Assembly (NCBI RefSeq): GCF_030381805.1
Contig: NZ_JAUDRH010000005.1
Span: 124,001 to 188,000, forward strand
DNA: 64,000 nt
Direction: 5' to 3'
Origin: Chlorogloeopsis sp. ULAP01
GTDB taxonomy: Bacteria; Cyanobacteriota; Cyanobacteriia; Cyanobacteriales; Nostocaceae
The translations under genes were made by a program, and so were the position numbers. Below are positions 19,826 to 27,864 of the stretch, piece by piece. A model generated the notes under the pieces. That model saw nothing but the letters and a program-made list of their open reading frames with translations, searched no databases and had not been told where the DNA came from. Position 1 is the stretch's first letter. Every line of letters begins with the position of its first letter.

Positions 19826-22018
19826 ATGGAAACTATAGACACTTCACAAAAAATTGATTATTGGCTCATATTTAAGCGGCGTTGGCTACCTGCTTCAATT
19901 GTTTTTATTTTTGTGTTTGCTCTTGTTGGAGTAGCGGCATATTTTAAAAAACCTTCTTACTTATCAGAAGGTAAACTCAGATTTCAAAGAACAAATACTA
20001 CTTCTTATTTAACAGGTTTATCGACAGAAATAGGTAAATTAGAACCATTAGTACAAGACCAGAAAACTAGCCCTCTGAATACAGAAGCAGAAGTAATACG
20101 TTCTCTTCCTGTTGTGCGCAAAACTATTAGCCAACTTAACCTCACAGATAATCAAGGTAGACTTCTAAAATCAAAGGAATTTCTAAAAAGTCTTACCGTC
20201 AAAGATGTTAAGGGAGCCGATGTTCTACAAATTTCTTATCGAGATACTAGCCCACAAATAACAGCAGAGGTTGTGAACACCTTAATGCAAGTTTACTTGG
20301 AGCAAAACGTATCTTACCTAAGATCAGAAGCGGCAGCTGCTCGTATGTTTATAGAAAAACAACTACCAAATGCTGAATTAGTTGTTCGACAAGCAGAAGC
20401 AGAGCTAGCAAACTTTAAAGAACAATATAAAGTTGTTTCTCTGCAAGAAGAAGCAAGTAAGGCAGTAGAAATTATTGGAGACTTACAAAAGCAAATAAAC
20501 TCAACTCAATCTGAAATTGCTGATGCTCAAACACAATCTCAAGAAATCCGCAAGCAATTGGGCATGAACCCGCAACAGGCACTAACACTCACCTCATTTA
20601 GCCAGATTTCAGGGGTACAAGATATTCTCAAAGAAATTCAGCAGTCAGAATCGGAACTAGCAGCTAGGCGTACTATTCTACAAGATATCCATCCACAAAT
20701 TCAAAACTTAGAAGACAAATTACAGTCTTTAAACAAGCTATTACAACAACGAATTAAACAAGTTGTAGAAACGAATAAACCACAACTAAATAAAAACTTT
20801 CAACTTGGAGTTTTGCAACAGCAACTTTCTGCAAGGCTTGTAGAATTAGAAGCAAATCGTGTGGGATTAGCGAGTAAAGCCACTGCTTTATCAAACTTAC
20901 AAATTCAATACAAACAACGGCTAAATAATCTACCTAAATTAGAACAACAACAGCGCCAGTTAGAACGTAAAGTACAAGCAGCTCAGTCTACCTACTCACT
21001 TTTACTACAAAAATTGCAAGAAAGTCGGATTGCAGAAAATCAAAATGTAGGTAATGCCAGCATTATCACTCAAGCTGAAATTCCAGAAGAGTCTATTTCT
21101 TCGCCAATAGTTTCTTACCTAAGTGCAGGCTTATTAGCTAGCTTGGCTGCATTAGCGGCTGTATATATTTTGGAAGTAAGAGATAAATCAATCAAAACTG
21201 TTGATGAAGCCAAAGAATTACTAGGATTTACCTTACTAGGGATTATTCCTGCTTGGAGTAAATCGAATAAATCTATTCGTGGCGATGAACAACCAGAGTC
21301 ATATAGTGAAAGACTTGTTGTTCGTAATACTCCTCGATCGCCTATTAGTGAAGCTTACCGAATGCTGCGGGCAAATCTCATGTTTATGAGTGCTGACAAG
21401 GAGCTAAAAGTTATTGTTGTCACTAGTTCTGTACCTAAAGAAGGCAAGTCAACGGTAGCTGCTAATTTGGCGATCGCTATGGCACAAATGGAACGTAAAG
21501 TCTTACTAGTAGATGGGGATTTGCATCGTCCTGTTCAGCATCATATCTGGGAACTATCGAACGATCAAGGTCTGAGTAATATAATTGTCGGACAGTCTAA
21601 TTTGAGGGTGGCAGTCAAAACTGTGATGAGTAATTTGGATGTTTTAACTGCTGGTGTAGTGCCTCCTGCTCCAGCTTCTCTTCTCGACTCCAAAAAAATG
21701 GCTGCTTTGATCGAAACTTTTGCCGTTCATAATGACTTTGTGATTATTGATGCTCCTTCGCTGACAGTTGCTGCTGATGCGGCGACTTTAGGACAAATGG
21801 CTGACGGTGTGTTGTTAGTTGTTTGCCCTGGGGTTGTTGATACTGCCAGTGGTTTATTTACAAAAGAGTTTTTAGAGAAATCTGGGCAAAATATCTTGGG
21901 AATGGTTGTGAATGGAGTGAATTCTAATAACTACAGCCGTTTTTATATTGCCGATGAATTCTACGCTCAAGATAGCGAGTTGAATGGAACTGTGAGAACT
22001 AATAATTTGAAGATATAG
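19826..22018 (+). CDS. Wzc-type polysaccharide copolymerase and tyrosine autokinase
   Basis: The 730-residue protein has a Wzz domain framed by membrane helices at about 16-37 and 430-450, with a long coiled-coil periplasmic region (about 170-400, heptads rich in Gln, Leu and Glu). The cytoplasmic BY-kinase has Walker A TSSVPKEGKSTVAANL (about 533-548), Walker A' LLVDGDLHRP and Walker B-like VIIDAPSLT. The C-terminus carries only three tyrosines (NNYSRFYIADEFY) rather than a long Tyr cluster. Such proteins control chain length and export and pair with an outer-membrane Wza channel, which is not in this window. It is the last gene of the EPS locus. Confidence 0.92.
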   Translation: METIDTSQKIDYWLIFKRRWLPASIVFIFVFALVGVAAYFKKPSYLSEGKLRFQRTNTTSYLTGLSTEIGKLEPLVQDQKTSPLNTEAEVIRSLPVVRKTISQLNLTDNQGRLLKSKEFLKSLTVKDVKGADVLQISYRDTSPQITAEVVNTLMQVYLEQNVSYLRSEAAAARMFIEKQLPNAELVVRQAEAELANFKEQYKVVSLQEEASKAVEIIGDLQKQINSTQSEIADAQTQSQEIRKQLGMNPQQALTLTSFSQISGVQDILKEIQQSESELAARRTILQDIHPQIQNLEDKLQSLNKLLQQRIKQVVETNKPQLNKNFQLGVLQQQLSARLVELEANRVGLASKATALSNLQIQYKQRLNNLPKLEQQQRQLERKVQAAQSTYSLLLQKLQESRIAENQNVGNASIITQAEIPEESISSPIVSYLSAGLLASLAALAAVYILEVRDKSIKTVDEAKELLGFTLLGIIPAWSKSNKSIRGDEQPESYSERLVVRNTPRSPISEAYRMLRANLMFMSADKELKVIVVTSSVPKEGKSTVAANLAIAMAQMERKVLLVDGDLHRPVQHHIWELSNDQGLSNIIVGQSNLRVAVKTVMSNLDVLTAGVVPPAPASLLDSKKMAALIETFAVHNDFVIIDAPSLTVAADAATLGQMADGVLLVVCPGVVDTASGLFTKEFLEKSGQNILGMVVNGVNSNNYSRFYIADEFYAQDSELNGTVRTNNLKI

Positions 22019-22039
22019 ATTGAAAGCCTCGAAACCCTC

Positions 22040-22062
22040 GTTACCAGGTTCAACCTGGTAAC
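22040..22062. repeat. Palindromic dispersed repeat (TTACCAGGTT/AACCTGGTAA), copy 1; possible EPS terminator
   Basis: Arms GTTACCAGGTT and AACCTGGTAAC flank a single central C, giving a perfect inverted repeat 21 bases after the autokinase stop. A related copy sits at 62652-62682, and both are followed by GAACTAGAG, so it is a repeated element. There is no clear T-tract, so terminator function is uncertain. Confidence 0.7.
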
Positions 22063-22108
22063 AAGAACTAGAGAGATAAACACTAAATTGTACAACCTGC
22101 AATCTTTT

Positions 22109-22486
22109 TTACCGAACTCTAAAGCCGATTAGCTCTTGCTTTGCCAAACTAGTTACCAATTCTGCTGTCAAAGATTCTCCACTACGTCGTGCTTCCCAAG
22201 AACCTGAGTAGTGTTTACTGATTCTCCACTCTCCCTGCATATAGTTTTCATCTTCGGAGATTGTACCAACATACTTAACTGGATCTGGTGAAGTAGTCAA
22301 GTAGCTTTTAGTAAAGCTGATGCGACGCCCTATCACTTCTCCATGCAACTGTGCTTCTCCAAGAAAGTTATCATCCAAAATGTTGCCACTTAAGCTATTG
22401 CCACTTTGAACGAGTACTGCTTCAAAACGAGTTGGGATTCCTTCTTGCCAGTAGGTGCCAAGCCAAGTACCACTTAGATCTGCCAT
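22109..22486 (-). CDS. Small conserved-looking protein of unknown function (beta-rich)
   Basis: The 125-residue minus-strand protein starts MADLSGTWLGTYWQEG and alternates short hydrophobic and polar stretches, with GEWRISKHYSGSWEARRSG near the middle. The repeated G-x-W and G-x-I/V pattern suggests a small beta-barrel. It has no signal peptide or membrane helix. I do not recognise a named family. It stands alone between two plus-strand transcription units, so it is probably its own transcript. The codon pattern and clean open frame support a real gene. Confidence 0.65.
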   Translation of the reverse strand: MADLSGTWLGTYWQEGIPTRFEAVLVQSGNSLSGNILDDNFLGEAQLHGEVIGRRISFTKSYLTTSPDPVKYVGTISEDENYMQGEWRISKHYSGSWEARRSGESLTAELVTSLAKQELIGFRVR

Positions 22487-22621
22487 GAAATTTTTCCAAC
22501 ACTTTGTTTTATTGTGGCGTTAATTAGGTAGGAAGTTCAAATGCCAATCTCGCTACACTAAGGTAATTAGCAAAAGTGCTTTCTAGTCTATTCAGCAAAT
22601 TAGCGTATCCGGAGGAAAACT

Positions 22622-23566
22622 ATGAAAGCAGTTGTAATTCATAACTACGGATCGGCAGATGTGTTGCGATATGAAGATGTGGCACCACCAAAAATCAAAC
22701 CCGATCAATTACTTGTTAAAGTTCATGCTGCTTGCATTAATCCCATTGATTGGAAAATCCGCAAGGGAATGTTGAAAGTGATTACAGGTAACAAATTCCC
22801 AATGGTTTTAGGGTTGGATTTGGCAGGAGAGGTAGTAGAGGTTGGTACTAAAGTCACGCGCTTTGCGATCGCAGATCAAATTTACGGTTCTCTCAAAGTG
22901 CCTGGAGGTGCTTATGCCGAATTTGCCGCCATACAAGAAAATCATGCTGCTCTCAAACCTAAAAATATGAGTTATGAACAAGCAGCTACTTTGCCTGTCG
23001 CAGCTCTTACCGCTCTTCAAGCACTGCGCGATTTGGGTAAAATCAAGGCAGAACAAACTGTGTTGGTTAATGGTGCTTCTGGTGGAGTAGGGATTTTTGC
23101 AGTGCAAATTGCTAAAGTATTTGGCGCAGAGGTAACAGGAGTTTGCAGCACGAAAAATCTAGATTTGGTCAAGTCTTTGGGAGCCGACCAAATTATAGAC
23201 TATACACAACAAGATTTTACTCAAGATACTGTTCAATACGACATTATTTTTGATGTAGTTGCGAACAAGTCTTTTTCTGATTGCAAAAAGGTTCTTAAGT
23301 CTAATGGAATTTACGTCACTACACTACCTACGCCGCAGAATATCTTACCAGGAATTTTGACAACGTTGATTCCAGGGAAAAAAGCTAAATTCGTGCTTGC
23401 AAAAACTAACTCTCAAGATTTTGCGTATCTAAATGAATTAATTGAAGCAGGAAAAATACGCACTGTAATTGATCGCACCTATCCCCTCGAAGAGTTAGCC
23501 GCAGCTCATACCTACAGCGAAAGTGAACGTGCCGTAGGAAAGATTGCGATCGCGATCGCCAGTTGA
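22622..23566 (+). CDS. Zinc-independent MDR-family NADPH:quinone oxidoreductase-like protein
   Basis: The 314-residue protein is a medium-chain dehydrogenase/reductase. It begins MKAVVIHNYGSADVLRYEDV, has INPIDWKIRKG, the GLDLAGEVVEVG segment, and a dinucleotide-binding LVNGASGGVGIFAVQIAKV (about residues 145-163). The structural and catalytic zinc cysteines of alcohol dehydrogenases are absent, as in quinone oxidoreductases. CGGAGG about 8 bases upstream of the ATG is a strong ribosome-binding site. It probably reduces quinones or enals with NADPH in the cytoplasm; the substrate is unknown. Its stop runs into a HIP1-rich stretch and then a repeat-filled gap. Confidence 0.85.
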   Translation: MKAVVIHNYGSADVLRYEDVAPPKIKPDQLLVKVHAACINPIDWKIRKGMLKVITGNKFPMVLGLDLAGEVVEVGTKVTRFAIADQIYGSLKVPGGAYAEFAAIQENHAALKPKNMSYEQAATLPVAALTALQALRDLGKIKAEQTVLVNGASGGVGIFAVQIAKVFGAEVTGVCSTKNLDLVKSLGADQIIDYTQQDFTQDTVQYDIIFDVVANKSFSDCKKVLKSNGIYVTTLPTPQNILPGILTTLIPGKKAKFVLAKTNSQDFAYLNELIEAGKIRTVIDRTYPLEELAAAHTYSESERAVGKIAIAIAS

Positions 23567-23667
23567 TAGTAGGGGAGGCAGCGCCATGGGCGGGTTCCCC
23601 TACTTGTGGCGACTGCCGTGCAGTACCTTGTGCCTGCCCCTGGGGATTATTAGTTATTGGTTAGTAG

Positions 23668-23727
23668 GGGCGGGTTTTATTGATGATCTTTGGGTTAAAA
23701 CCGACAATTTATCTTCTAAACCCGCCC
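23668..23727. repeat. Inverted repeat GGGCGGGTTT/AAACCCGCCC
   Basis: A perfect 10-base pair of arms at 23668-23677 and 23718-23727 encloses 40 bases. Together with nearby self-complementary GC-rich segments it looks like a small mobile or dispersed repeat of the kind common between genes in filamentous cyanobacteria. Confidence 0.6.
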
Positions 23728-23733
23728 GTACAG

Positions 23734-23761
23734 TAGTTAGTAGTTAGTAGTTAGTGGTTGG
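23734..23761. repeat. Heptamer tandem repeat TAGTTAG (STRR type)
   Basis: Three exact copies of TAGTTAG (23734-23754) are followed by a diverged copy TGGTTGG. Heptanucleotide short tandem repeats are a known feature of heterocystous cyanobacterial intergenic DNA. A similar array (ATTAACT) occurs at 35095-35114. Confidence 0.75.
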
Positions 23762-23858
23762 TTGTCCCCTTGTCTCCCCCTCCCCTTGTCCCCGCGTCCT
23801 CTTCCTATTCCCTATTCCGACTTGTTTTTTCACCGACAAACTAATAAAATAAGGTATA

Positions 23859-23872
23859 GTAACTGGTTATAC
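23859..23872 (+). promoter_or_regulatory. Candidate NtcA-binding site upstream of nifP
   Basis: GTA-N8-TAC is matched exactly (GTA at 23859, TAC at 23870). NtcA is the cyanobacterial nitrogen regulator and often acts on nif and heterocyst genes. The site is about 350 bases from the nifP ATG. No good TAN3T -10 box sits at the ideal distance of about 22 bases. A match of this length is expected several times per 64 kb by chance, so only its position speaks for it. Confidence 0.35.
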
Positions 23873-24222
23873 AGAATTTTTACTGTTCATGTTACAAACC
23901 GCATATTTCCGCACGGTTGAGTACACGTTAAGTTATGCAAAAATATTTTGCTCAATCGTTGCAAAACCTTAAAGGCAATGGGTTTGACATTGAGTACCAA
24001 AATACCTAGCCCTTCACCCAAAAATACTAGAACCCCCATCCTAAAAATACTAACACCCCTCCCCCCACAAAAATTTTAAATTTCCATTAAATCTGGGTTG
24101 GAGGTTGTGAGTACAAGCTTAATCAATCCAATAAATCCAATCGACATCGGATGTACTAACCGATCGCAAGGTGCCTGATATAAGCAGAAAATAGCGCACT
24201 GCTTTTTATCAGAGCATTACCG

Positions 24223-25050
24223 ATGCCACAGACCTTAGAGCCAATCCGGAAAACCAAAATTGCACAAACACTGGATGGTGCAAATACCGAAGCACAGAAA
24301 TCTTTCGTTGCTGGCGTTTTGTTTGAGCCATTATTAACTGATTTTCGCATCATTTTTGAGCGTGATCCGGCAGCACGTAATTGGTTAGAGGTGCTATTTT
24401 GCTATCCCGGATTCCATGCTCTTTGTTTGTATCGTCTTGCCCACTGGTTACACCTTCGCCGGGTGGCTTTTGTACCTCGCTTAATTTCTCACTTGGGGCG
24501 ATTCTTGACTGGAATTGAAATTCACCCAGGAGCAGAAATAGGCAAAGGGTTATTTATCGACCACGGTATGGGTGTTGTCATTGGTGAAACTGCGATTGTT
24601 GGAGACTACACCTTAATCTACCAAGGTGTTACTCTCGGCGGTACAGGAAAAGAAACTGGCAAGCGCCACCCCACCTTAGGCAAAAACGTTGTTGTGGGAG
24701 CTGGTGCGAAAGTTTTGGGCAATATTCATATTGGCGATCGCGTTCGTGTCGGTGCTGGTTCAGTTGTGCTGCGGAATGTCCCTGCTGATTGTACTGTAGT
24801 GGGAATTCCCGGACGCAATATTTCCCGTAAGCAGTCTGTTAGTCTCTCTCCTCTGGAACATCACAAGCTTCCGGATGTAGAAGCGACTGTGATTCGCTCT
24901 TTGTTAGAACGCATAGAGCAACTTGAACAACAACTGCAAACTCTAAAAGAAGGCAGTCACGATGAAACAAGTTTCATCGCCAGGCATGAAAAACCTCACC
25001 CTGTCCTGTCGAACACCCCTCTCCTTGCTAAGGAGAGGGGCAGGGGGTGA
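24223..25050 (+). CDS. nifP: Serine O-acetyltransferase of the nif cluster (NifP/CysE)
   Basis: The 275-residue protein transfers acetyl from acetyl-CoA to serine, the first step of cysteine synthesis, and in nif clusters it supplies sulfur for nitrogenase clusters. Residues about 45-100 form the helical N-domain (WLEVLFCYPGFHALCLYRLAHWL) and 100-205 the left-handed beta-helix, with the catalytic IDHGMGVVIGET and QGVTLGGTGKETGKRHP. The order nifP - small protein - DUF2949 - nifV - nifZ - nifT matches heterocystous cyanobacteria, which identifies it as the nif copy. The last 30 or so residues are encoded by two palindromic repeats (24960-24979 and 25016-25040), and the stop codon lies in the repeat, so the C-terminus looks added by repeat insertion. 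Confidence 0.9.
   Translation: MPQTLEPIRKTKIAQTLDGANTEAQKSFVAGVLFEPLLTDFRIIFERDPAARNWLEVLFCYPGFHALCLYRLAHWLHLRRVAFVPRLISHLGRFLTGIEIHPGAEIGKGLFIDHGMGVVIGETAIVGDYTLIYQGVTLGGTGKETGKRHPTLGKNVVVGAGAKVLGNIHIGDRVRVGAGSVVLRNVPADCTVVGIPGRNISRKQSVSLSPLEHHKLPDVEATVIRSLLERIEQLEQQLQTLKEGSHDETSFIARHEKPHPVLSNTPLLAKERGRG
24960..25050. repeat. Two palindromic repeats inside the 3' end of nifP
   Basis: CGATGAAAC/GTTTCATCG (24960-24979, 2-base loop) is followed by CCCCTCTCCTT/AAGGAGAGGGG (25016-25040, 3-base loop), the latter nested in CTCACC...GGGTGAG. The second has the look of dispersed cyanobacterial repeats of the CCCTCTCC family. Being coding, they fix the last residues of NifP; as RNA they may also act as a terminator or stabilising hairpin for the transcript. 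Confidence 0.7.
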
Positions 25051-25145
25051 GATGACTTTCAAGTCAGAAGGCAGAAGGTAATTATTTGTAGTTATTTGTT
25101 TTCGTTTTTTGTTCCAACCAACCACCCATTACTAACAAATGAAGA

Positions 25146-25391
25146 ATGTTACAACACAGTAGTTCTAACGCCTTGGGCGATCATATTTTGCAAATTCCTT
25201 TGAGCGATCGCTGGCGAATCTATCACCGCTTGCAAGAGTTAATGATTCCCTGTTCGTGTCCTCCTGATGGTTCTTTGCGAGTACAAGTCAATAGTTGTTT
25301 AACAGTAATTCTTGTTCACAGTACTGTCAAGCAGTTTGTGGCTTCTCGTCAAGAATTAATTGATTGGTTAGAGCAATGTTGGCAGTTGTGA
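25146..25391 (+). CDS. Small nif-cluster-associated protein of unknown function (Asr1405-like position)
   Basis: The 81-residue protein (MLQHSSSNALGDHILQIPLS) has no membrane helix; it has a CSCPPDGSLRVQVNSC segment with three cysteines and ends in a helix, RQELIDWLEQCWQL. It sits between nifP and the DUF2949 gene, in the same slot as a small protein in the Anabaena nif region (Asr1405, from memory). The constant neighbourhood implies a role connected with nitrogen fixation, but no activity can be stated. Confidence 0.75.
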   Translation: MLQHSSSNALGDHILQIPLSDRWRIYHRLQELMIPCSCPPDGSLRVQVNSCLTVILVHSTVKQFVASRQELIDWLEQCWQL

Positions 25392-25578
25392 TTATTTAAC
25401 TAACACAATTCATGACATCGTAGGAGTGAATTTTGGAGGCAAGTATGATTTTGAAAAAGAAAATTTTTTGTAAATAGAAGTAATTTTCTTTTCCACTAAT
25501 TACGAAAAATCTATTAGTCTGCTCCCGATCAGGTAAGCATAAATTTATTACTTCACACTTTTTGTCAAATCTTCTCTT

Positions 25579-25776
25579 ATGGTTAACTGTAACACTGATA
25601 TAAAATTTATCAATTTTTTGCAAGAAGAACTCGAATTGACAAGAAGGGATATTGCTGTAGCTTTGCGAAAACGTGAGTTGGAAAATGGCCCATTACCAAT
25701 GCTGCTTTGGCAGTACGGATTTGTAGATATAGAGCAGTTAGAGCGGATTTTTGATTGGCTAGAAGAACAAGTTTAA
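25579..25776 (+). CDS. DUF2949 family small protein
   Basis: The 65-residue protein matches the cyanobacterial DUF2949 pattern: FINFLQEELELTRRDIAVAL, then LPMLLWQYGFVDIEQLERIF and DWLEEQV at the end. The family has no known function; the sequence looks like a compact helical unit. It lies between the Asr1405-like gene and nifV, a position held in heterocystous cyanobacteria (Asr1406, from memory). The AUG start follows a TTCTCTT tract without a clear ribosome-binding site. Confidence 0.8.
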   Translation: MVNCNTDIKFINFLQEELELTRRDIAVALRKRELENGPLPMLLWQYGFVDIEQLERIFDWLEEQV

Positions 25777-25891
25777 TTAGATAATTTTTGATTCTACATC
25801 TAGAAAGTAAATGGAAACAGCCTTTTATCTTATGCCCTCTGCCTTCTACTTAGCACACTAAAAAATTGACATTAACTTTGAGGTTAATACT

Positions 25892-26011
25892 ATGATTTGT
25901 ACTTTAATTGCTGGACTGAGCTTATTAATTTTCTCAGGAGTTGCCAATACGTATATGAGCTATATGCTACTCGATGAAATCTCTCATCCTTCTGGGAAAA
26001 ATAATTCTTAA
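25892..26011 (+). CDS. Candidate 39-residue single-pass membrane peptide
   Basis: ATG at 25892 opens a 39-codon frame that ends with TAA at 26009-26011. A GAGG motif at 25880-25883 lies 8 bases before the start. Residues 2-20 (ICTLIAGLSLLIFSGVANT) form one hydrophobic helix, followed by a short polar tail. It sits in the 480-base gap between the DUF2949 gene and nifV, on the same strand. The good ribosome-binding site and amphipathic layout favour a real gene, but the length makes chance possible. Confidence 0.45.
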   Translation: MICTLIAGLSLLIFSGVANTYMSYMLLDEISHPSGKNNS

Positions 26012-26256
26012 TTTATACTCATTCCTGGTTTGTTGTCATACAGAATGCAAGTTAGTAATCGAGTAAGAATGAAGATAAAGACTAAAGGATGAAATATTTT
26101 GAATTAATTCAGACTACCCTTTGGAAAGTCGCCCTAACGGGCATCTACAGACTTCATACTTTATCGTTTATTTAAGTCATTGCTCGTTACCAGTAATTTT
26201 TCAGGGCATTAGACCAGAAATGGTATGAAAAACATTGCCTAAGAGGTATTTTTGCA

Positions 26257-27390
26257 ATGAATCAGGTCTTAATTAATGATACGACTTTGCGTGACGGCGA
26301 ACAAGCGGCGGGTGTTGCTTTTAACTTACAAGAAAAAGTAGCGATCGCAAAATTTCTTGACTCTATCGGCGTTCACGAAATAGAAGTCGGCATTCCAGCG
26401 ATGGGTGAGGAAGAAATGCGAGCGATCGCAGCCATTTCTAACTTAGATTTGTCTGCAAATTTGCTTGGCTGGAACCGTGCTGTCATTTCAGATATTGAAG
26501 CTTCCTTGGCTTGTGGCTTAGAGCGAGTACATATTTCTATTCCTGTCTCTGGAATTCAAATAGCCGCTAAATTTCACGGTCAATGGCGAGTAACATTACA
26601 ACAACTCAAAGATAGTATCAGCTTTGCTTTGGATCGTGGTCTTTGGGTTGCAGTAGGAGGAGAAGATTCCTCTAGAGCAGATGACAACTTTCTGTTTGAT
26701 GTAGCTCATTATGCCCAAGAGTGGGGTGCATCACGGTTCCGTTTTTGCGATACCGTTGGCATTCTTGATCCATTTACTACATATACAAAAGTGCATCGCT
26801 TAGTCGCGGCTTTGATGGTACCTGTGGAAATTCACACCCACAACGATTTTGGTTTGGCAACTGCCAACGCTCTGGCTGGGATTAAAGCTGGAGCAATGTC
26901 GGTAAACACAACGGTAAACGGATTGGGTGAAAGAGCAGGCAATGCGGCTTTAGAAGAAGTTGTCATGGCAATCAAGCGCATTTACGGTTTCGATGTTGGT
27001 ATCGACACTCGGCGTTTGTTAGAACTGTCTCGACTAGTGGCTGCGGCATCAGGTTGCAATGTACCGCCCTGGAAAGCAATTGTCGGCGAAAATACCTTTG
27101 CTCACGAATCTGGGATTCATGCCCACGGTGTCATGCAAAACCCCTCTACCTATGAGCCATTTGCACCTGAAGAAGTGGGTTGGGAGCGGCGTTTAGTTGT
27201 AGGTAAGCATTCTGGTAGACATTTGCTATCTAACTTACTACTGGAACATGGCATTACTCTCAGCGTAGAAGAAAGCCAGTATGTTTTGGATGCTGTGCGC
27301 AAACAATCAGTTCAGAAAAAACGCAGCTTAAGCGCACAAGAAGTGTTGAATTTAGTCAAAGAAGTGAGATACTCTCATGCCATCGGATGA
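26257..27390 (+). CDS. nifV: Homocitrate synthase NifV
   Basis: The 377-residue enzyme condenses 2-oxoglutarate with acetyl-CoA to homocitrate, the organic ligand of the nitrogenase iron-molybdenum cofactor. It has the catalytic DTTLRDGEQAAGVAF at residues 8-22, the metal-binding HTHNDFGLATANALAG (about 195-210) and HESGIHAHGVM, all typical of the alpha-isopropylmalate/homocitrate synthase family. GAGG at 26243-26246 lies 10 bases before the ATG. The gene overlaps nifZ by 14 bases. Neighbouring nifZ and nifT distinguish it from leuA. Confidence 0.95.
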   Translation: MNQVLINDTTLRDGEQAAGVAFNLQEKVAIAKFLDSIGVHEIEVGIPAMGEEEMRAIAAISNLDLSANLLGWNRAVISDIEASLACGLERVHISIPVSGIQIAAKFHGQWRVTLQQLKDSISFALDRGLWVAVGGEDSSRADDNFLFDVAHYAQEWGASRFRFCDTVGILDPFTTYTKVHRLVAALMVPVEIHTHNDFGLATANALAGIKAGAMSVNTTVNGLGERAGNAALEEVVMAIKRIYGFDVGIDTRRLLELSRLVAAASGCNVPPWKAIVGENTFAHESGIHAHGVMQNPSTYEPFAPEEVGWERRLVVGKHSGRHLLSNLLLEHGITLSVEESQYVLDAVRKQSVQKKRSLSAQEVLNLVKEVRYSHAIG

Positions 27391-27667
27391 ATTTGAGTTA
27401 GACGACGCACCTGCTTTTGAAATCGGTGACAAAGTCCGAGTTCGCAAGCTAATTAAAAATGATGGTACTTTTCCCGGACAGGAAATTGGGAAGGTATTAG
27501 CAAATATTGGAGATATCGGTTATGTCGCTAGTATAGGTACCTTTTTACAAAGGTCTTATATTTATGCGGTGCATTTCTTACATACAGGGTTCATCATCGG
27601 TTGTCGTGCAAAAGAACTAGAACTTGTAGAGGCTAAAGATAATGAAGGTAATGCTACGCAAGAATAA
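27377..27667 (+). CDS. nifZ: NifZ family protein
   Basis: The 96-residue protein begins MPSDEFELDDAPAFEIGDKV and has the NifZ core KVRVRKLIKNDGTFPGQEIG and GDIGYVASIGTFLQRSYIYA, a small SH3-like beta domain. NifZ helps mature the P-cluster of the MoFe protein. Its start lies within the end of nifV and its end overlaps nifT by 26 bases, so the three are translationally coupled. Confidence 0.9.
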   Translation: MPSDEFELDDAPAFEIGDKVRVRKLIKNDGTFPGQEIGKVLANIGDIGYVASIGTFLQRSYIYAVHFLHTGFIIGCRAKELELVEAKDNEGNATQE

Positions 27668-27845
27668 TGCTGGTACTTTAATGGTTTACGTTGCCAAAAA
27701 AGACCTAGAAGAAGAAGTTGTTAAAGAAACAGATGGAGCTGATGGCAAGATTTTTACTTTAGCAAACGGTTGGGAACTATTGTTTACTAACTTACCAGAT
27801 CCGCTAGTATTACCTCAAACTTTTGAAGCAAAACGACTTGCATAG
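27642..27845 (+). CDS. nifT: NifT/FixU family protein
   Basis: The 67-residue protein starts MKVMLRKNNAGTLMVYVAKK and continues DLEEEVV, the NifT signature, with a typical length. The function is not settled; it is always found with nif genes and is mostly dispensable where tested. The start lies 26 bases before the nifZ stop in another frame. An inverted repeat follows at 27865. Confidence 0.92.
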   Translation: MKVMLRKNNAGTLMVYVAKKDLEEEVVKETDGADGKIFTLANGWELLFTNLPDPLVLPQTFEAKRLA

Positions 27846-27864
27846 ATAGTTAATAGTTAATGGC

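Larger units (their letters stand above)
23567..24222. other. Repeat-filled intergenic region upstream of nifP
   Basis: This 656-base gap has no believable gene. Its left half is built of dispersed repeats: an inverted pair at 23668-23727, the heptamer TAGTTAG repeated at 23734-23754, and a pyrimidine-rich block (23760-23815) of the CCCCTTGTC type seen elsewhere in the window. The right half holds a possible NtcA site (23859-23872) and the decamer AAAAATACTA twice near 24014 and 24042. It should contain the promoter of the nif accessory cluster. Confidence 0.6.

Noticed and set aside
2128..22018. Assignment of the locus to heterocyst envelope polysaccharide
   Set aside because: The gene types fit many EPS loci and no hep-specific gene could be identified with certainty.
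22040..22062. GGTTCAACC as a tRNA T-arm
   Set aside because: The palindrome has no acceptor stem, anticodon arm or D-arm around it.
23544..23747. 67-codon frame after the quinone oxidoreductase gene
   Set aside because: It is made of dispersed inverted repeats and starts inside the preceding gene.
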